Assembly: GCA_026710565.1 (NCBI GenBank)
Contig: JAPOQV010000675.1
Span: forward strand, 1-34,512
Reading direction: 5' to 3'
Length of the DNA stretch: 34,512 bases
Source of the DNA: Spirochaetaceae bacterium
GTDB taxonomy: Bacteria > Spirochaetota > Spirochaetia > SZUA-6 > Bin103
The notes under the pieces: generated by a model
Seen by the model: only the letters and a program-made list of their open reading frames with translations
The model's database searches: none
Told to the model about the DNA's origin: nothing
Program-made: the position numbers and the translations under genes
Part shown: positions 7,251 to 19,809 of the stretch, piece by piece
How the letters are laid out: every line of letters starts with the position of its first letter
How positions within the stretch are numbered: position 1 is the stretch's first letter

Positions 7251-8395
7251 GACGTCCCGGTGGGACAGGTGGCGTTCAGGTTGTCCGTGAAGATCTCGAC
7301 GGCCGCCCGGTCCCGCAGCTCCGCGATCACCTCCTGGACGACCTGCTGAGATGTTCTTGCCTGGCGCTCGGTCGCGAGCAGCGCGGTGATCTGCCCGCGC
7401 ACCGTCTGCGACGAGCGCGGCGTCACCCGGTCGTCCAGGGTGAGCAGGCGTGCGGGAAGGAGGTCGGCGATCTTGAGGATGTGGAAGCCGACGGCGGACC
7501 GGACCACTTCGCTTGTCTCTCCGACCTGCATGGCGAACACCGTTCTCAGGAACTCCGGGCCCAGTGTCTCCATTCCCCTGGCATCGTCCCGGCGGAGGTA
7601 GCGGTTGCCGAGCTCGCCGCCGTTGAAGCGCGAGTTGCCGTCGTCCGAGTACTTCACCACCAGGTCGTCGAACCCGGCGCCGTCACGCAGCTCCTGCAGC
7701 GCCTGGTCCGCGCGCTCCCGTGCCCGTGTCACGGCGTCCTCGTCCAGCCCCTGCGTTCTGAAGTGGACGTGCAGGACCAGCGCCATCTTCGGCTGTGCGA
7801 ACAGCGGAACGTTCAGGTCATAGTACTCGGCGATCTCCGCCTCGGACGGGAGCAGGACCTCTTCCAGCCGGCCCGGGCGCATCTGCGCCGCCAGGCGCTC
7901 CGTGTTGATCAACACCGTGATCCGCTCCCGGTACTCCTCCGGCGTCAACCCGAATTGCCGCTGGATCTCCGCCGCCCACCCGTCATCGGTATACGGCGAC
8001 TCCAGTCCAAGCTGCTGCTCCACCTGCCTGCGACGCTCGACCAGGATCTGGTCGACTTCCGCCTCCGTGGGGATCAGGCGCTGTTGGGCAGCCTCCTGCT
8101 CGATGAGGTGCTCGTCGATCAGCGCGTCGAGCACCGCCCGGCACTGGTCCAGATCCAAAGCATCGAGCCGACTCTGGCGCGCCACCATGCCGGCATGCGC
8201 CGCGAACTGAGGCGACGAGATGATCTCCGGCTTGTGCAGACGCACGGTCGCCACCGGCCTGGCGATCGACTGTGGCCAGGCGGCCACGGCGCTCATCATC
8301 GCGATGCCGGCCACGGCGATGGTCACGACCCCGAGCACGCGTCCCCGCGCCGTCGGCGCGCGAGGGACGCCGCTCCGTTTGAACAGTTGCCTCAT
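7247..8395 (-). CDS. SurA/PrsA-like periplasmic peptidyl-prolyl cis-trans isomerase
   Basis: This 382-residue protein starts at ATG 8395. A hydrophobic segment at about 20-40 after basic residues is a signal peptide or anchor. Residues 70-200 are helical and resemble the SurA N-terminal chaperone domain (ALIDEHLIEQEAAQQR). Residues about 205-310 form one parvulin (PpiC) domain, with the pattern GGELGNRYLRRDDA, FAMQVGETSEVV and VGFHILKI. The family folds outer-membrane and secreted proteins. Only one parvulin domain is seen, against two in E. coli SurA. It is the second gene of the J-domain/PPIase/nusB/map/htrA operon. I am sure of the family but not of SurA versus PrsA/PpiD naming. Confidence 0.92.
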   Translation of the reverse strand: MRQLFKRSGVPRAPTARGRVLGVVTIAVAGIAMMSAVAAWPQSIARPVATVRLHKPEIISSPQFAAHAGMVARQSRLDALDLDQCRAVLDALIDEHLIEQEAAQQRLIPTEAEVDQILVERRRQVEQQLGLESPYTDDGWAAEIQRQFGLTPEEYRERITVLINTERLAAQMRPGRLEEVLLPSEAEIAEYYDLNVPLFAQPKMALVLHVHFRTQGLDEDAVTRARERADQALQELRDGAGFDDLVVKYSDDGNSRFNGGELGNRYLRRDDARGMETLGPEFLRTVFAMQVGETSEVVRSAVGFHILKIADLLPARLLTLDDRVTPRSSQTVRGQITALLATERQARTSQQVVQEVIAELRDRAAVEIFTDNLNATCPTGTS

Positions 8396-8423
8396 GCCTT
8401 CAGGATACTACTTCGGCTGCCCG

Positions 8424-9230
8424 TTAGGCCTGCATGACCGGTTCGTGCAGGCCGACCCGCGCCTTGAGCTTCTTCACGCCGGCTATTCCCCCGTCCAGAC
8501 TCAGCGCCCGCTCCAGGTAGCCGCGCGCCGCCTCCAGGTCCCCCACCTCGGAATAGATCTCCGCGATGCGCTTGCAGAAGAACGCCGACTCCCGGTCGGA
8601 CAGGTCGAGGTCTATCAACTCCTCGATCCAGCGCACCGAGTCGGCCGCCGCCGCGGTCCCGGCCATCTTGACGCACGCCACCTCGCGCATGCGCTCGACC
8701 ACCTCCGCGATGAAGTGGCGAAAGTAGGGGCGGTTTGCCTCCGCGTGGTACACGCGCAGGTAGTACTCGCACGCCTTGCCGTACGCGCCGTCACGCTCCA
8801 GCGCCTCCGCAAGCAGGTACGCACAGTCCATGAAGTCGTCATAATCGAGCAACGCCGCCAGATCGGATTCGATGTGCCCTTCGAGCTCACCGAACGTGGC
8901 CAGCGCCTCCCGGTCGCGGGAGCGCATCAGGTCGTACAGCACCAGCTTGGCAAGACTTACCGGATCGGCGCGGGCGCGAAGGAACGACCGGTAGTCGAAG
9001 CGGCGCCGACGCAGCGCGCGACCGTAGAGCCGATCGTACTCGCTGCGCCGTTCCGCGTCGCCGAGCACGCGGTAGGCATCGAGCAACCGGCGCATCCGCG
9101 ACTCCGCCTGCTCCTCCGCGAGCACCGTGAGGTCGGGATGCAACTCCTTGGCGCGCTGGCGGAAACAGCGCTTGATCCGCTCCTGTGAATCCTCCGGGTC
9201 GGCACCCAGGAGACGGTAGTAGTCCTCCAA
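8424..9230 (-). CDS. DnaJ-domain protein with C-terminal TPR repeats
   Basis: The start is TTG 9230: the codon two before it is a stop, and GGAG lies six bases upstream. The 268-residue product opens directly with a J-domain (DYYRLLGADPEDSQERI) carrying the HPD triad at 31-33, followed by AYRVLGDAERRSEYDRLY. The rest is helical with TPR-like pairs (CAYLLAEALERDGAYGKACEYYLRVY, IAEIYSEVGDLEAARGYLERAL). There is no Gly/Phe region, zinc domain or signal peptide, so this is a cytosolic class III J-protein that would recruit Hsp70 through HPD and bind a client or partner through TPRs. It is the first gene of the quality-control operon. Confidence 0.9.
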   Translation of the reverse strand: MEDYYRLLGADPEDSQERIKRCFRQRAKELHPDLTVLAEEQAESRMRRLLDAYRVLGDAERRSEYDRLYGRALRRRRFDYRSFLRARADPVSLAKLVLYDLMRSRDREALATFGELEGHIESDLAALLDYDDFMDCAYLLAEALERDGAYGKACEYYLRVYHAEANRPYFRHFIAEVVERMREVACVKMAGTAAAADSVRWIEELIDLDLSDRESAFFCKRIAEIYSEVGDLEAARGYLERALSLDGGIAGVKKLKARVGLHEPVMQA

Positions 9231-9246
9231 CCGTCACTCCGTGCTC

Positions 9247-9275
9247 AGGGTAGCCGCCGGCCGCCCGGCGGTCAA
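9247..9275 (-). promoter_or_regulatory. Sigma-70-type promoter for the J-domain/PPIase/nusB/map/htrA operon
   Basis: On the minus strand, TTGACC (9275-9270), a 17-base spacer and TACCCT (9252-9247) make a strong consensus match. The expected start near 9240 leaves a leader of about ten bases, with GGAG before TTG 9230. Its -35 box is separated by a single base from that of the divergent promoter. Confidence 0.72.
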
Positions 9276-9276
9276 A

Positions 9277-9305
9277 TTGAGCTGACGCCGTTCGGCGGGT
9301 ACACT
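9277..9305 (+). promoter_or_regulatory. Sigma-70-type promoter for the membrane protein gene at 9318
   Basis: TTGAGC (9277-9282), a 17-base spacer and TACACT (9300-9305) form a good promoter. Transcription would start near 9312, only about six bases before ATG 9318, so the message would be nearly leaderless; no Shine-Dalgarno sequence is visible. Confidence 0.7.
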
Positions 9306-9317
9306 GAGCCCCGGCGC

Positions 9318-10244
9318 ATGTTCCCGTTCCTGATCAAGAAGGCGTTCTTCGACATGTGGGACAACCTGTTCCGCATCTTCGCCCTGAACCTGGGCTACGT
9401 GCTCATCATCAGCGGGACCGGTTTCCTGCTCAGCGCGGTGCCGCAGGCGCAGCTTGCCTACTTCGCGGTCCTGGTGATCGGCTCGGCCGCGCTCTCGGTG
9501 TTCACCATGGGCACCGCCGCGATCGTCAGCGAGCTTGCCGACTACAAGACCCCGGAATGGAGGATCTTCCTGGACGCCATCCGCGCCCGCTGGCTGCCGG
9601 CCGTGCTGCTGGTGGTCATCAACGCGGCGGTCTTCCTGTTCCTGCTGGTGATCGCCGTGCCGGTCTACACCCAGTCGACCATCGGCCTGGTCGCGCTCGG
9701 ACTGCTCGGCTGGGCGGCCGTGTTCTGGCTGCTGTCGCTGCAGGCGTTCTTCCCGCTCACCACGCGGATGGGCGATCCGTTCGGCAAGACGCTCCGCAAG
9801 TGCTTCACCCTGCTGTTCGACAACACCGGATTCACCGTCGGGCTCTTCATCGCGCTGAACGTGTCGGCTCCCTACCTGCTCGGCCTGTTCCTGCTGCTGT
9901 TCCTGGGCGCCCCGACCCGCATGCTGGCGTTCGGATCGCCGATGCTGCTGCTGCCGGGACCGGCCAGCGCGGTGCTGCTGCTGACGGTCGCCTTCAAGCT
10001 GCGCATGTACAAGTACGACTTCCTGGAGGAACGGCAGCAGGCCAGCGCCGATCAGACCAGCGCCGATCAGACCAGCGCCGATCAGACCAGCGCCGACCAG
10101 GAGGGGACGGATGAAGGACAGGTCGAGCAGGCAGGCGGCAAACGCAGACGGGTACGGATACCGTGGGACGCGTTGCTGGCGGAGGACCGCGAGCAGGTGG
10201 GCGTGCGCACACTCCGGGGGATGATCTTCCCCTGGAAGGAGTAG
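9318..10244 (+). CDS. Polytopic inner-membrane protein with repeat-bearing cytoplasmic tail
   Basis: The 308-residue protein starts at ATG 9318. It has about six hydrophobic segments between residues 20 and 235 (for example LNLGYVLIISGTGFLL and WLPAVLLVVINAAVFLFLL). A charged tail of about 70 residues follows. The tail begins with tandem SADQT repeats (243-262) and ends with a well-formed motif, RTLRGMIFPWKE. The topology and early segment resemble YesL/DUF624-type proteins, but I do not find a decisive motif. No transport or catalytic residues can be named. It is transcribed divergently from the folding operon and converges on the flavodoxin-like gene with 13 bases between. Confidence 0.82.
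   Translation: MFPFLIKKAFFDMWDNLFRIFALNLGYVLIISGTGFLLSAVPQAQLAYFAVLVIGSAALSVFTMGTAAIVSELADYKTPEWRIFLDAIRARWLPAVLLVVINAAVFLFLLVIAVPVYTQSTIGLVALGLLGWAAVFWLLSLQAFFPLTTRMGDPFGKTLRKCFTLLFDNTGFTVGLFIALNVSAPYLLGLFLLLFLGAPTRMLAFGSPMLLLPGPASAVLLLTVAFKLRMYKYDFLEERQQASADQTSADQTSADQTSADQEGTDEGQVEQAGGKRRRVRIPWDALLAEDREQVGVRTLRGMIFPWKE
10044..10103 (+). repeat. 15-bp in-frame tandem repeat coding SADQT
   Basis: Three perfect copies of AGCGCCGATCAGACC (10044-10058, 10059-10073, 10074-10088) and a fourth diverged copy (10089-10103) code SADQT three times and then SADQE. They lie in the hydrophilic tail of the membrane protein. Confidence 0.95.
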
Positions 10245-10257
10245 ACGCTGATGGCCT

Positions 10258-10668
10258 TCAGCCGACCCGCAGGTGGGAGCCGATCGCCCGAGCTTCCTCC
10301 GGCGACTTCAGCACTCCGGAATTCTTCAGGTACATCCCCTCGTGCTCCATGGCCCGCATCAGCTTTATCAGGGCGCGGTTGGAGCCCAGAAACGACTTGG
10401 ACACGAACGCGTAGCACCTCTTCCCCTGGATCAGCCCGGCGGACGCCAGGAAGGAGTCCACGCGGGCCGGTACCTTGCCGGTGATCGACAGCGACTCGGT
10501 CCCCACCAGGACATACTGGTGGGAGGTCAGCTTGGTATTGACGTCACGGCTGCCGTCGACCACCTCGACCTGATGGCCCTGCGACTCGAGGCCAGCACCC
10601 AGGGCCCGCGCCAACGCCAGCAGGCCCTTCCGGTTGCGATCAGCGAAGAAGACTACCCCCACGCGCAT
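10258..10668 (-). CDS. Flavodoxin-like fold protein
   Basis: Start chosen at ATG 10668 (136 residues), which opens with the first core strand MRVGVVFFADRN; a longer frame to 10686 adds only six residues. Alternating strands and helices (QVEVVDG, QYVLVGTESLS, KRCYAFVSKSF) fit a short flavodoxin fold. The classic phosphate loop (T/S-x-T-G-x-T) is replaced by FFADRNRKG, so FMN binding is uncertain. Similar short flavodoxin-like proteins occur as conserved hypotheticals. It diverges from the lipoprotein gene at 10678 with nine bases between the start codons. Fold likely; function not known. Confidence 0.7.
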   Translation of the reverse strand: MRVGVVFFADRNRKGLLALARALGAGLESQGHQVEVVDGSRDVNTKLTSHQYVLVGTESLSITGKVPARVDSFLASAGLIQGKRCYAFVSKSFLGSNRALIKLMRAMEHEGMYLKNSGVLKSPEEARAIGSHLRVG

Positions 10669-10677
10669 GCCGGCAGT

Positions 10678-11847
10678 GTGCCGCACCGTGGCGCCGCTCG
10701 GCTACGCCCCCCCGGCGCAGGCCGCGGCCGCGTGCTCGCGCTCATCGCCGTGGCGGCGCTCGCCGCCGCCTGCAGGCAGGAGCCGACCGGGCTCGCGCCA
10801 CACCACGTCGCCGTGCTGAGCGAGGACCAGGTGGCGGCGCCGCTGACGATCGCGACGGTGGACGACGAGCTGCACGTGCTGTTCGCGAGCCTGGACACGC
10901 TGACGCTGCAGCTCGCGCGGCTCGATCCCCGCCGCAACCGACTTACCCTGGAGACCATCGATGCAGTCGGCATCTACCCGTCCGACCTCACCGCGTTCGG
11001 GGTGCACGCCTACGCCGTGCACGTCGGCCGGCAGCACGTGATCTACCTGGATCAGCAGCAGCCCGATGCGCTGATCCCGAAGTGGGTCCATCGCGACGCG
11101 GACGAGGACGGCTGGTGGGTGACCTCTCCGGTGTTCGAGGGCACGCCGCGCGCGCTGATGCCGCAGGAGTCGGGCGATCTGCTGCTGGTAACGGCAACCC
11201 CGCACGGTCCATCGGTGGTCGAGCTGTCCGCCGCTTCGGGCTCGGGCAGGCACCGGCCGGAAGGTATGGCAGATCACCCGCGCCTCGTCTGGCCGGTCCC
11301 GTGCGCCGGCCGCGCGTCATTCGTCGCGCCTGCGGCCGGCGACTCGCTGGTCCGGCACCGCGGTGACGGATCGTCCCAGCCACTCCTTGACGGCGTCGGC
11401 GCGCACTTCGCCGCATGCGCGGACGGGATCGCGTACGTTCTGTGGCACCTGCCATCGTCGAGCGAGGTGCTGTTCGCTCCCGTGGCCGACGACGGTCTGG
11501 GCCCGACGACCGCCGTCACGCTGGCGATCGGCACCACGTCGCTGTACTTCGTCCCGCACCGGGATGGGTTCAGCTTTGTCATCGACGAGTTCGTGATCGA
11601 TGACGTTGGCGGCGAGGAGCCTGGCGGACGCCACCGGATAGCCCTCATCCATCCTTCTGACGTCCACTCTTCTGGCGAACCGGGTCAGCAGGGCACGTAC
11701 CGCAAGTCGGTATTGGTCGATCCAGCCAGCCCGCACGGCTTCTCGGCCGCCCATCTCGAGGAGCTCCTGGTCATCGTCGAGCGGCGGTCCGGCGAGCGCC
11801 ACGAGGCTTCGGCCGGTTTGCAGGCCGCGATCTTCGCGCTCCCGTAG
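10678..11847 (+). CDS. Lipoprotein, strand-rich, function unknown
   Basis: Start GTG 10678 (389 residues) is chosen because it puts a basic stretch before a hydrophobic core ending in the lipobox LAAAC (RVLALIAVAALAAAC). A GTG at 10732 would give a very short signal. The frame is open further upstream, but that part is antisense to the flavodoxin-like gene. The mature protein is rich in short beta-strand patterns (PLTIATVDDELHVLFAS, GDLLLVTATPHGPSVVEL), reminiscent of a propeller, and loosely resembles the Asp-box lipoprotein at 3328. No Asp-box or catalytic motif is seen. It converges on atpC, with only six bases between the stops. Confidence 0.75.
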   Translation: MPHRGAARLRPPGAGRGRVLALIAVAALAAACRQEPTGLAPHHVAVLSEDQVAAPLTIATVDDELHVLFASLDTLTLQLARLDPRRNRLTLETIDAVGIYPSDLTAFGVHAYAVHVGRQHVIYLDQQQPDALIPKWVHRDADEDGWWVTSPVFEGTPRALMPQESGDLLLVTATPHGPSVVELSAASGSGRHRPEGMADHPRLVWPVPCAGRASFVAPAAGDSLVRHRGDGSSQPLLDGVGAHFAACADGIAYVLWHLPSSSEVLFAPVADDGLGPTTAVTLAIGTTSLYFVPHRDGFSFVIDEFVIDDVGGEEPGGRHRIALIHPSDVHSSGEPGQQGTYRKSVLVDPASPHGFSAAHLEELLVIVERRSGERHEASAGLQAAIFALP

Positions 11848-11853
11848 GAGCGA

Positions 11854-12297
11854 TCAGGAGCGGGGCGGAGCTCCGGATGCGGACCGCCGATGATGGGTCT
11901 CGGCGGCATGCAGGCGCGCCTCCTGGTGCAGGAGGGCGTGCATGGCTGCCTCGAACGCCACGCGGTCGCCGGCGCGCTCGCGCTCCATGTGCTCGCGGGC
12001 GGCGCGGCGCGCCTCGCGGGCCCGCTCCAGATCGATCTCATGGCCGTGCTCGGCGCTGCCGGCCAGAACCACGACGTGGTCCGGCTGCACCTCGATGAAG
12101 CCGCCGCCGACCGCGATGAACCGCGGTTCCTGACCCGCGATCCTCACCTCCAGCGCCCCGGGCTTGAGCGCCGACATCAGCGGCGCGTGGCTCGGGAGGA
12201 TGCCCAGGACGCCCGAGGCGCCGGGGGCGATGACCATCTCCACCTGCTCGTCGAACGCGTGGCGCTCGATGGTGATGACCTCCAGCCGCATCGACAC
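11854..12297 (-). CDS. atpC: F-type ATP synthase epsilon subunit
   Basis: The 147-residue product starts at GTG 12297 (ATG 12291 is possible), one base after the atpD stop. The N-terminal beta-sandwich has the family motif GVLGILPSHAPLMSALKPG followed by FIAVGGGFIEVQPDHVVVLA. The C-terminal two-helix part (ERAREARRAAREHMERERAG) is present, which in many bacteria acts as an ATP-hydrolysis brake. The last 20 residues are an unusual basic and polar tail (THHRRSASGAPPRS). This is the last gene of the atp operon and of the long minus-strand run. Confidence 0.96.
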   Translation of the reverse strand: MSMRLEVITIERHAFDEQVEMVIAPGASGVLGILPSHAPLMSALKPGALEVRIAGQEPRFIAVGGGFIEVQPDHVVVLAGSAEHGHEIDLERAREARRAAREHMERERAGDRVAFEAAMHALLHQEARLHAAETHHRRSASGAPPRS

Positions 12298-12298
12298 C

Positions 12299-14655
<2,357 letters not shown>

Positions 14656-14658
14656 GGA

Positions 14659-16194
<1,536 letters not shown>

Positions 16195-16216
16195 CGGCTT
16201 GTTCAATCCCCGTCCG

Positions 16217-16744
16217 TCAAATGGCACGTCGCAGCGTGCTGTCCAGCTCGCGCAGCCGCGCGGCGACGCTGCCGTCGATCACCTCGTCCCCGACGCGGAT
16301 GAGCAGCCCGCCGATCAACTGCGGGTCGACCTCGTAGCGGATCTGCACGTCCGCCCCGTACCTGCTCCTGACCGAACCCTCGACCTGCTGCCGGGTCCCG
16401 GCATCCAGCTCGACGGCGCTGGTCACCGTCGCGAGCCGCGCCGACGGACCCGCCGTCGCCAGCCGTTCCAGGCCGGCGAGCACGCGCGGCAGCAGGGCCA
16501 CGTCGCCGTTGGCAAGCAGCGTGCCGAAGAAACGCCGCACGGCAGCCGGCGTCCCGGTGGGGATCATCTTCTCCATGCGCCGCTGGCGGTCGGCGAACGG
16601 TGCCGCCCGATCGTCCAGCGCGGCGCAGGCCGGCTCGTCGGCCTCCAGTGCCCGGCTCACCGCCCGCAACGCGTCGATCCACTCCTCCAGGGCGATGCCG
16701 AAGCAGGCGCTCGCGTACCGTTCGGCGAGCTCACCCGGATTCAC
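16217..16744 (-). CDS. atpH: F-type ATP synthase delta subunit
   Basis: The 175-residue product starts at GTG 16744, overlapping the atpF stop as GTGA. It has the OSCP/delta pattern: a helical N-terminus ([18 protein letters not shown]), a middle [20 protein letters not shown], and the C-terminal [26 protein letters not shown] with [12 protein letters not shown]. It connects the peripheral stalk (b) to alpha at the top of F1. Confidence 0.96.
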   Translation of the reverse strand: MNPGELAERYASACFGIALEEWIDALRAVSRALEADEPACAALDDRAAPFADRQRRMEKMIPTGTPAAVRRFFGTLLANGDVALLPRVLAGLERLATAGPSARLATVTSAVELDAGTRQQVEGSVRSRYGADVQIRYEVDPQLIGGLLIRVGDEVIDGSVAARLRELDSTLRRAI

Positions 16745-17235
16745 TCATCCCCACCGATATCGTCGAGCACGCGGTCCACGAGCGCGCGATGGGCGGCCGG
16801 ATCGACCGCCTGGGCGATCACCTTGCCGGCGATCAGCAACGCCAGCTCCCCCGCCTCGCGCCGCAGGGACTCGGTCACCTGCTCGCGCTCGCGCTCCGCT
16901 TCCTCGCGGGCGCGCGCCTTGATCTGTTCCGCCTCTTCGCGGGCCGCCTCAAGCACCTCGCCGCGCATGCGCTCGGTCGCATCGGCCGCCGCGCGGGCCT
17001 CCTGCTGCGCCGCGTCGCGCGCGGCGGCGAGCTCGCGCTCGAAGGCTGCGCGCTGGCCTTCGGCTTCCTTCCGGGCGCGTTCGGCCGCTTCCAGCCCGTC
17101 GGCGATCCTCTGCTGGCGGCGGGCCAGCATCGCCTTGACCGGTTTGAACAGGAAGAGCCTCAGCAGAACGACCAGGATGATGAAGTTGGCCGCATAGGCG
17201 GCAAGTCCGATCGGCGAGATTCCGAGCGCTTCCAT
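16741..17235 (-). CDS. atpF: F-type ATP synthase b subunit
   Basis: ATG 17235 gives 164 residues. One N-terminal membrane helix (YAANFIILVVLLRLFLF) is followed by KPVKAMLARRQQRIADGLEAAE, the usual entry to the stalk. A long charged Ala/Glu/Arg coiled coil then runs to about 150. It anchors F1 to subunit a as the peripheral stalk. Only one b-type gene is present, so a homodimer is expected rather than the b/b' pair of photosynthetic bacteria. Confidence 0.97.
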   Translation of the reverse strand: MEALGISPIGLAAYAANFIILVVLLRLFLFKPVKAMLARRQQRIADGLEAAERARKEAEGQRAAFERELAAARDAAQQEARAAADATERMRGEVLEAAREEAEQIKARAREEAEREREQVTESLRREAGELALLIAGKVIAQAVDPAAHRALVDRVLDDIGGDE

Positions 17236-17261
17236 CCCCTACGAACCCATCCTCGGGGTGG

Positions 17262-18524
<1,263 letters not shown>

Positions 18525-18528
<4 letters not shown>

Positions 18529-19010
18529 TGACCCGCTGCGCCCCCGCTGCCGGTGCCGCCCTGGGCGGCGTCCGCCTGACCGACGGTGCCGCCCGCACCC
18601 TCACCCTCGGAGGCGGCCGCCTGCCCGGCAGCGTCGCCGGACCCGCCGGCCGGCGGAGCATCGGTCACCTGCGGCGCGGACGCCGGCGGAGCCGGAGCGG
18701 GACGTACCCACCATTGGCCTTCCTCCGCCTGCAGGGTCTGAAGCCGAGCGCGTTCCAGGAAATCGTCCCGCTCGGGCGTGCGGTTCAGCCATGCCAGCGT
18801 GAACGCGGCGACCAGAAACACGGCCCCGAGGATCGACGTGAACTTCGTCAGCACGTTGCCGGTCCGGGAACCGAACGGCGAGGAGCTCTCCCCGCCACCG
18901 AACATGCCGCCGATGCCGCCGCCCTGATCGTCCTGGATGAGAACGATGAGCACCAGCAGCACCGCGGTGATGATGAAAACGACCAGTATTACTATTCCGG
19001 CGAGCGCCAT
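18525..19010 (-). CDS. secG: SecG translocase subunit with long low-complexity tail
   Basis: ATG 19010 gives 161 residues. The SecG core is clear: membrane helix 1 (about 5-25), the Gly-rich QGGGIGGMFGGG with SSSPFGSRTGNVLTKFT, and helix 2 (about 59-76, LGAVFLVAAFTLAWLN). SecG with SecY and SecE forms the Sec channel. Typical proteins end soon after helix 2; here about 85 residues follow, of which the last 60 are Pro/Ala and then Gly/Ala/Glu/Gln-rich. The gene sits between tpiA and atpB with a 4-base overlap to atpB. Confidence 0.93.
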
Positions 19011-19020
19011 TGCACATCCA

Positions 19021-19809
19021 TTATAAGGGCACGACCGCCGCGAACGAAGCCGCCTCCAGCGACGCGCCACCGACCAGCAGGCCGTCGACGCCGTCCTGCG
19101 CAAGCAGCGCGGCGGCGTTGTCCGGTTTCACCGAGCCGCCGTACTGGATGATCAGCCCCGCCGCGGCCTCCGCTCCGGCTGCCGCGGCCACCGTCGCGCG
19201 AATATGGGCATGCATGACGCGGGCATCCTCCGGGGTGGCGGTGCGGCCGGTACCGATCGCCCAGACCGGCTCGTAGGCCACCTGCAGCGAGACCCGGCCC
19301 AGGTCCACCCGCGGGACCACCGCACGCACCTGGCGCGCGACGACCTCCTTTGCGCGGCCGGCGTCACGCTCGTCGCCGGTCTCGCCGACACACAGGGTGA
19401 CCTCCAGGCCCGCCTCGCAGGCGCGCCGCACCTTCTCCAGCACCACGTCGTCGGTGTCGCCCAGGCCGTGCCGGCGCTCCGAGTGGCCGACGATGACCAG
19501 CTCCACGCCTGCGTCGGCCAGCATCGCCGCCGCCACTTCGCCGGTCCAGGCCCCCTCGGCGGTGGCGGCCACGTCCTGCGCGGCCAGCAGCACGCCCGAT
19601 CCGCGTATCGCGTCGCGCACGACGTCGAGCGCCGTGTACGGCGGCGCCACCGCCACGCGCACGCCGGCGCTGGGGAGGTTGCCGGTGTCGAGCTCCCGCA
19701 CCACGGCGGCCGCCAGCTCCCGCGCGGATGCGCGCAGCAGGTTCATCTTACAGTTGCCGGTGATCAGCACGCCGCGTTCGCCGGCGGCGGACCGGCCGGC
19801 GTCACCCAT
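19021..19809 (-). CDS. tpiA: Triosephosphate isomerase
   Basis: ATG 19809 (262 residues) overlaps the pgk stop by eight bases; a longer frame upstream is only the shadow of pgk. Catalytic Lys21 (GNCKMN), His109 (IVGHSERR) and Glu180 ([11 protein letters not shown]) are all present, as are flexible loop 6 and the phosphate-binding QYGGSV and LLVGGAS. It interconverts DHAP and glyceraldehyde-3-phosphate in glycolysis. The near-universal NWKMN is NCKMN here, with Cys20 in place of Trp next to the catalytic lysine. Confidence 0.97.
   Translation of the reverse strand: MGDAGRSAAGERGVLITGNCKMNLLRASARELAAAVVRELDTGNLPSAGVRVAVAPPYTALDVVRDAIRGSGVLLAAQDVAATAEGAWTGEVAAAMLADAGVELVIVGHSERRHGLGDTDDVVLEKVRRACEAGLEVTLCVGETGDERDAGRAKEVVARQVRAVVPRVDLGRVSLQVAYEPVWAIGTGRTATPEDARVMHAHIRATVAAAAGAEAAAGLIIQYGGSVKPDNAAALLAQDGVDGLLVGGASLEAASFAAVVPL

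Noticed and set aside
10044..10103. Tandem repeats as a possible CRISPR array
   Set aside because: Units abut with no spacers and code a regular pentapeptide; the same holds for the ybeY and corC repeats.
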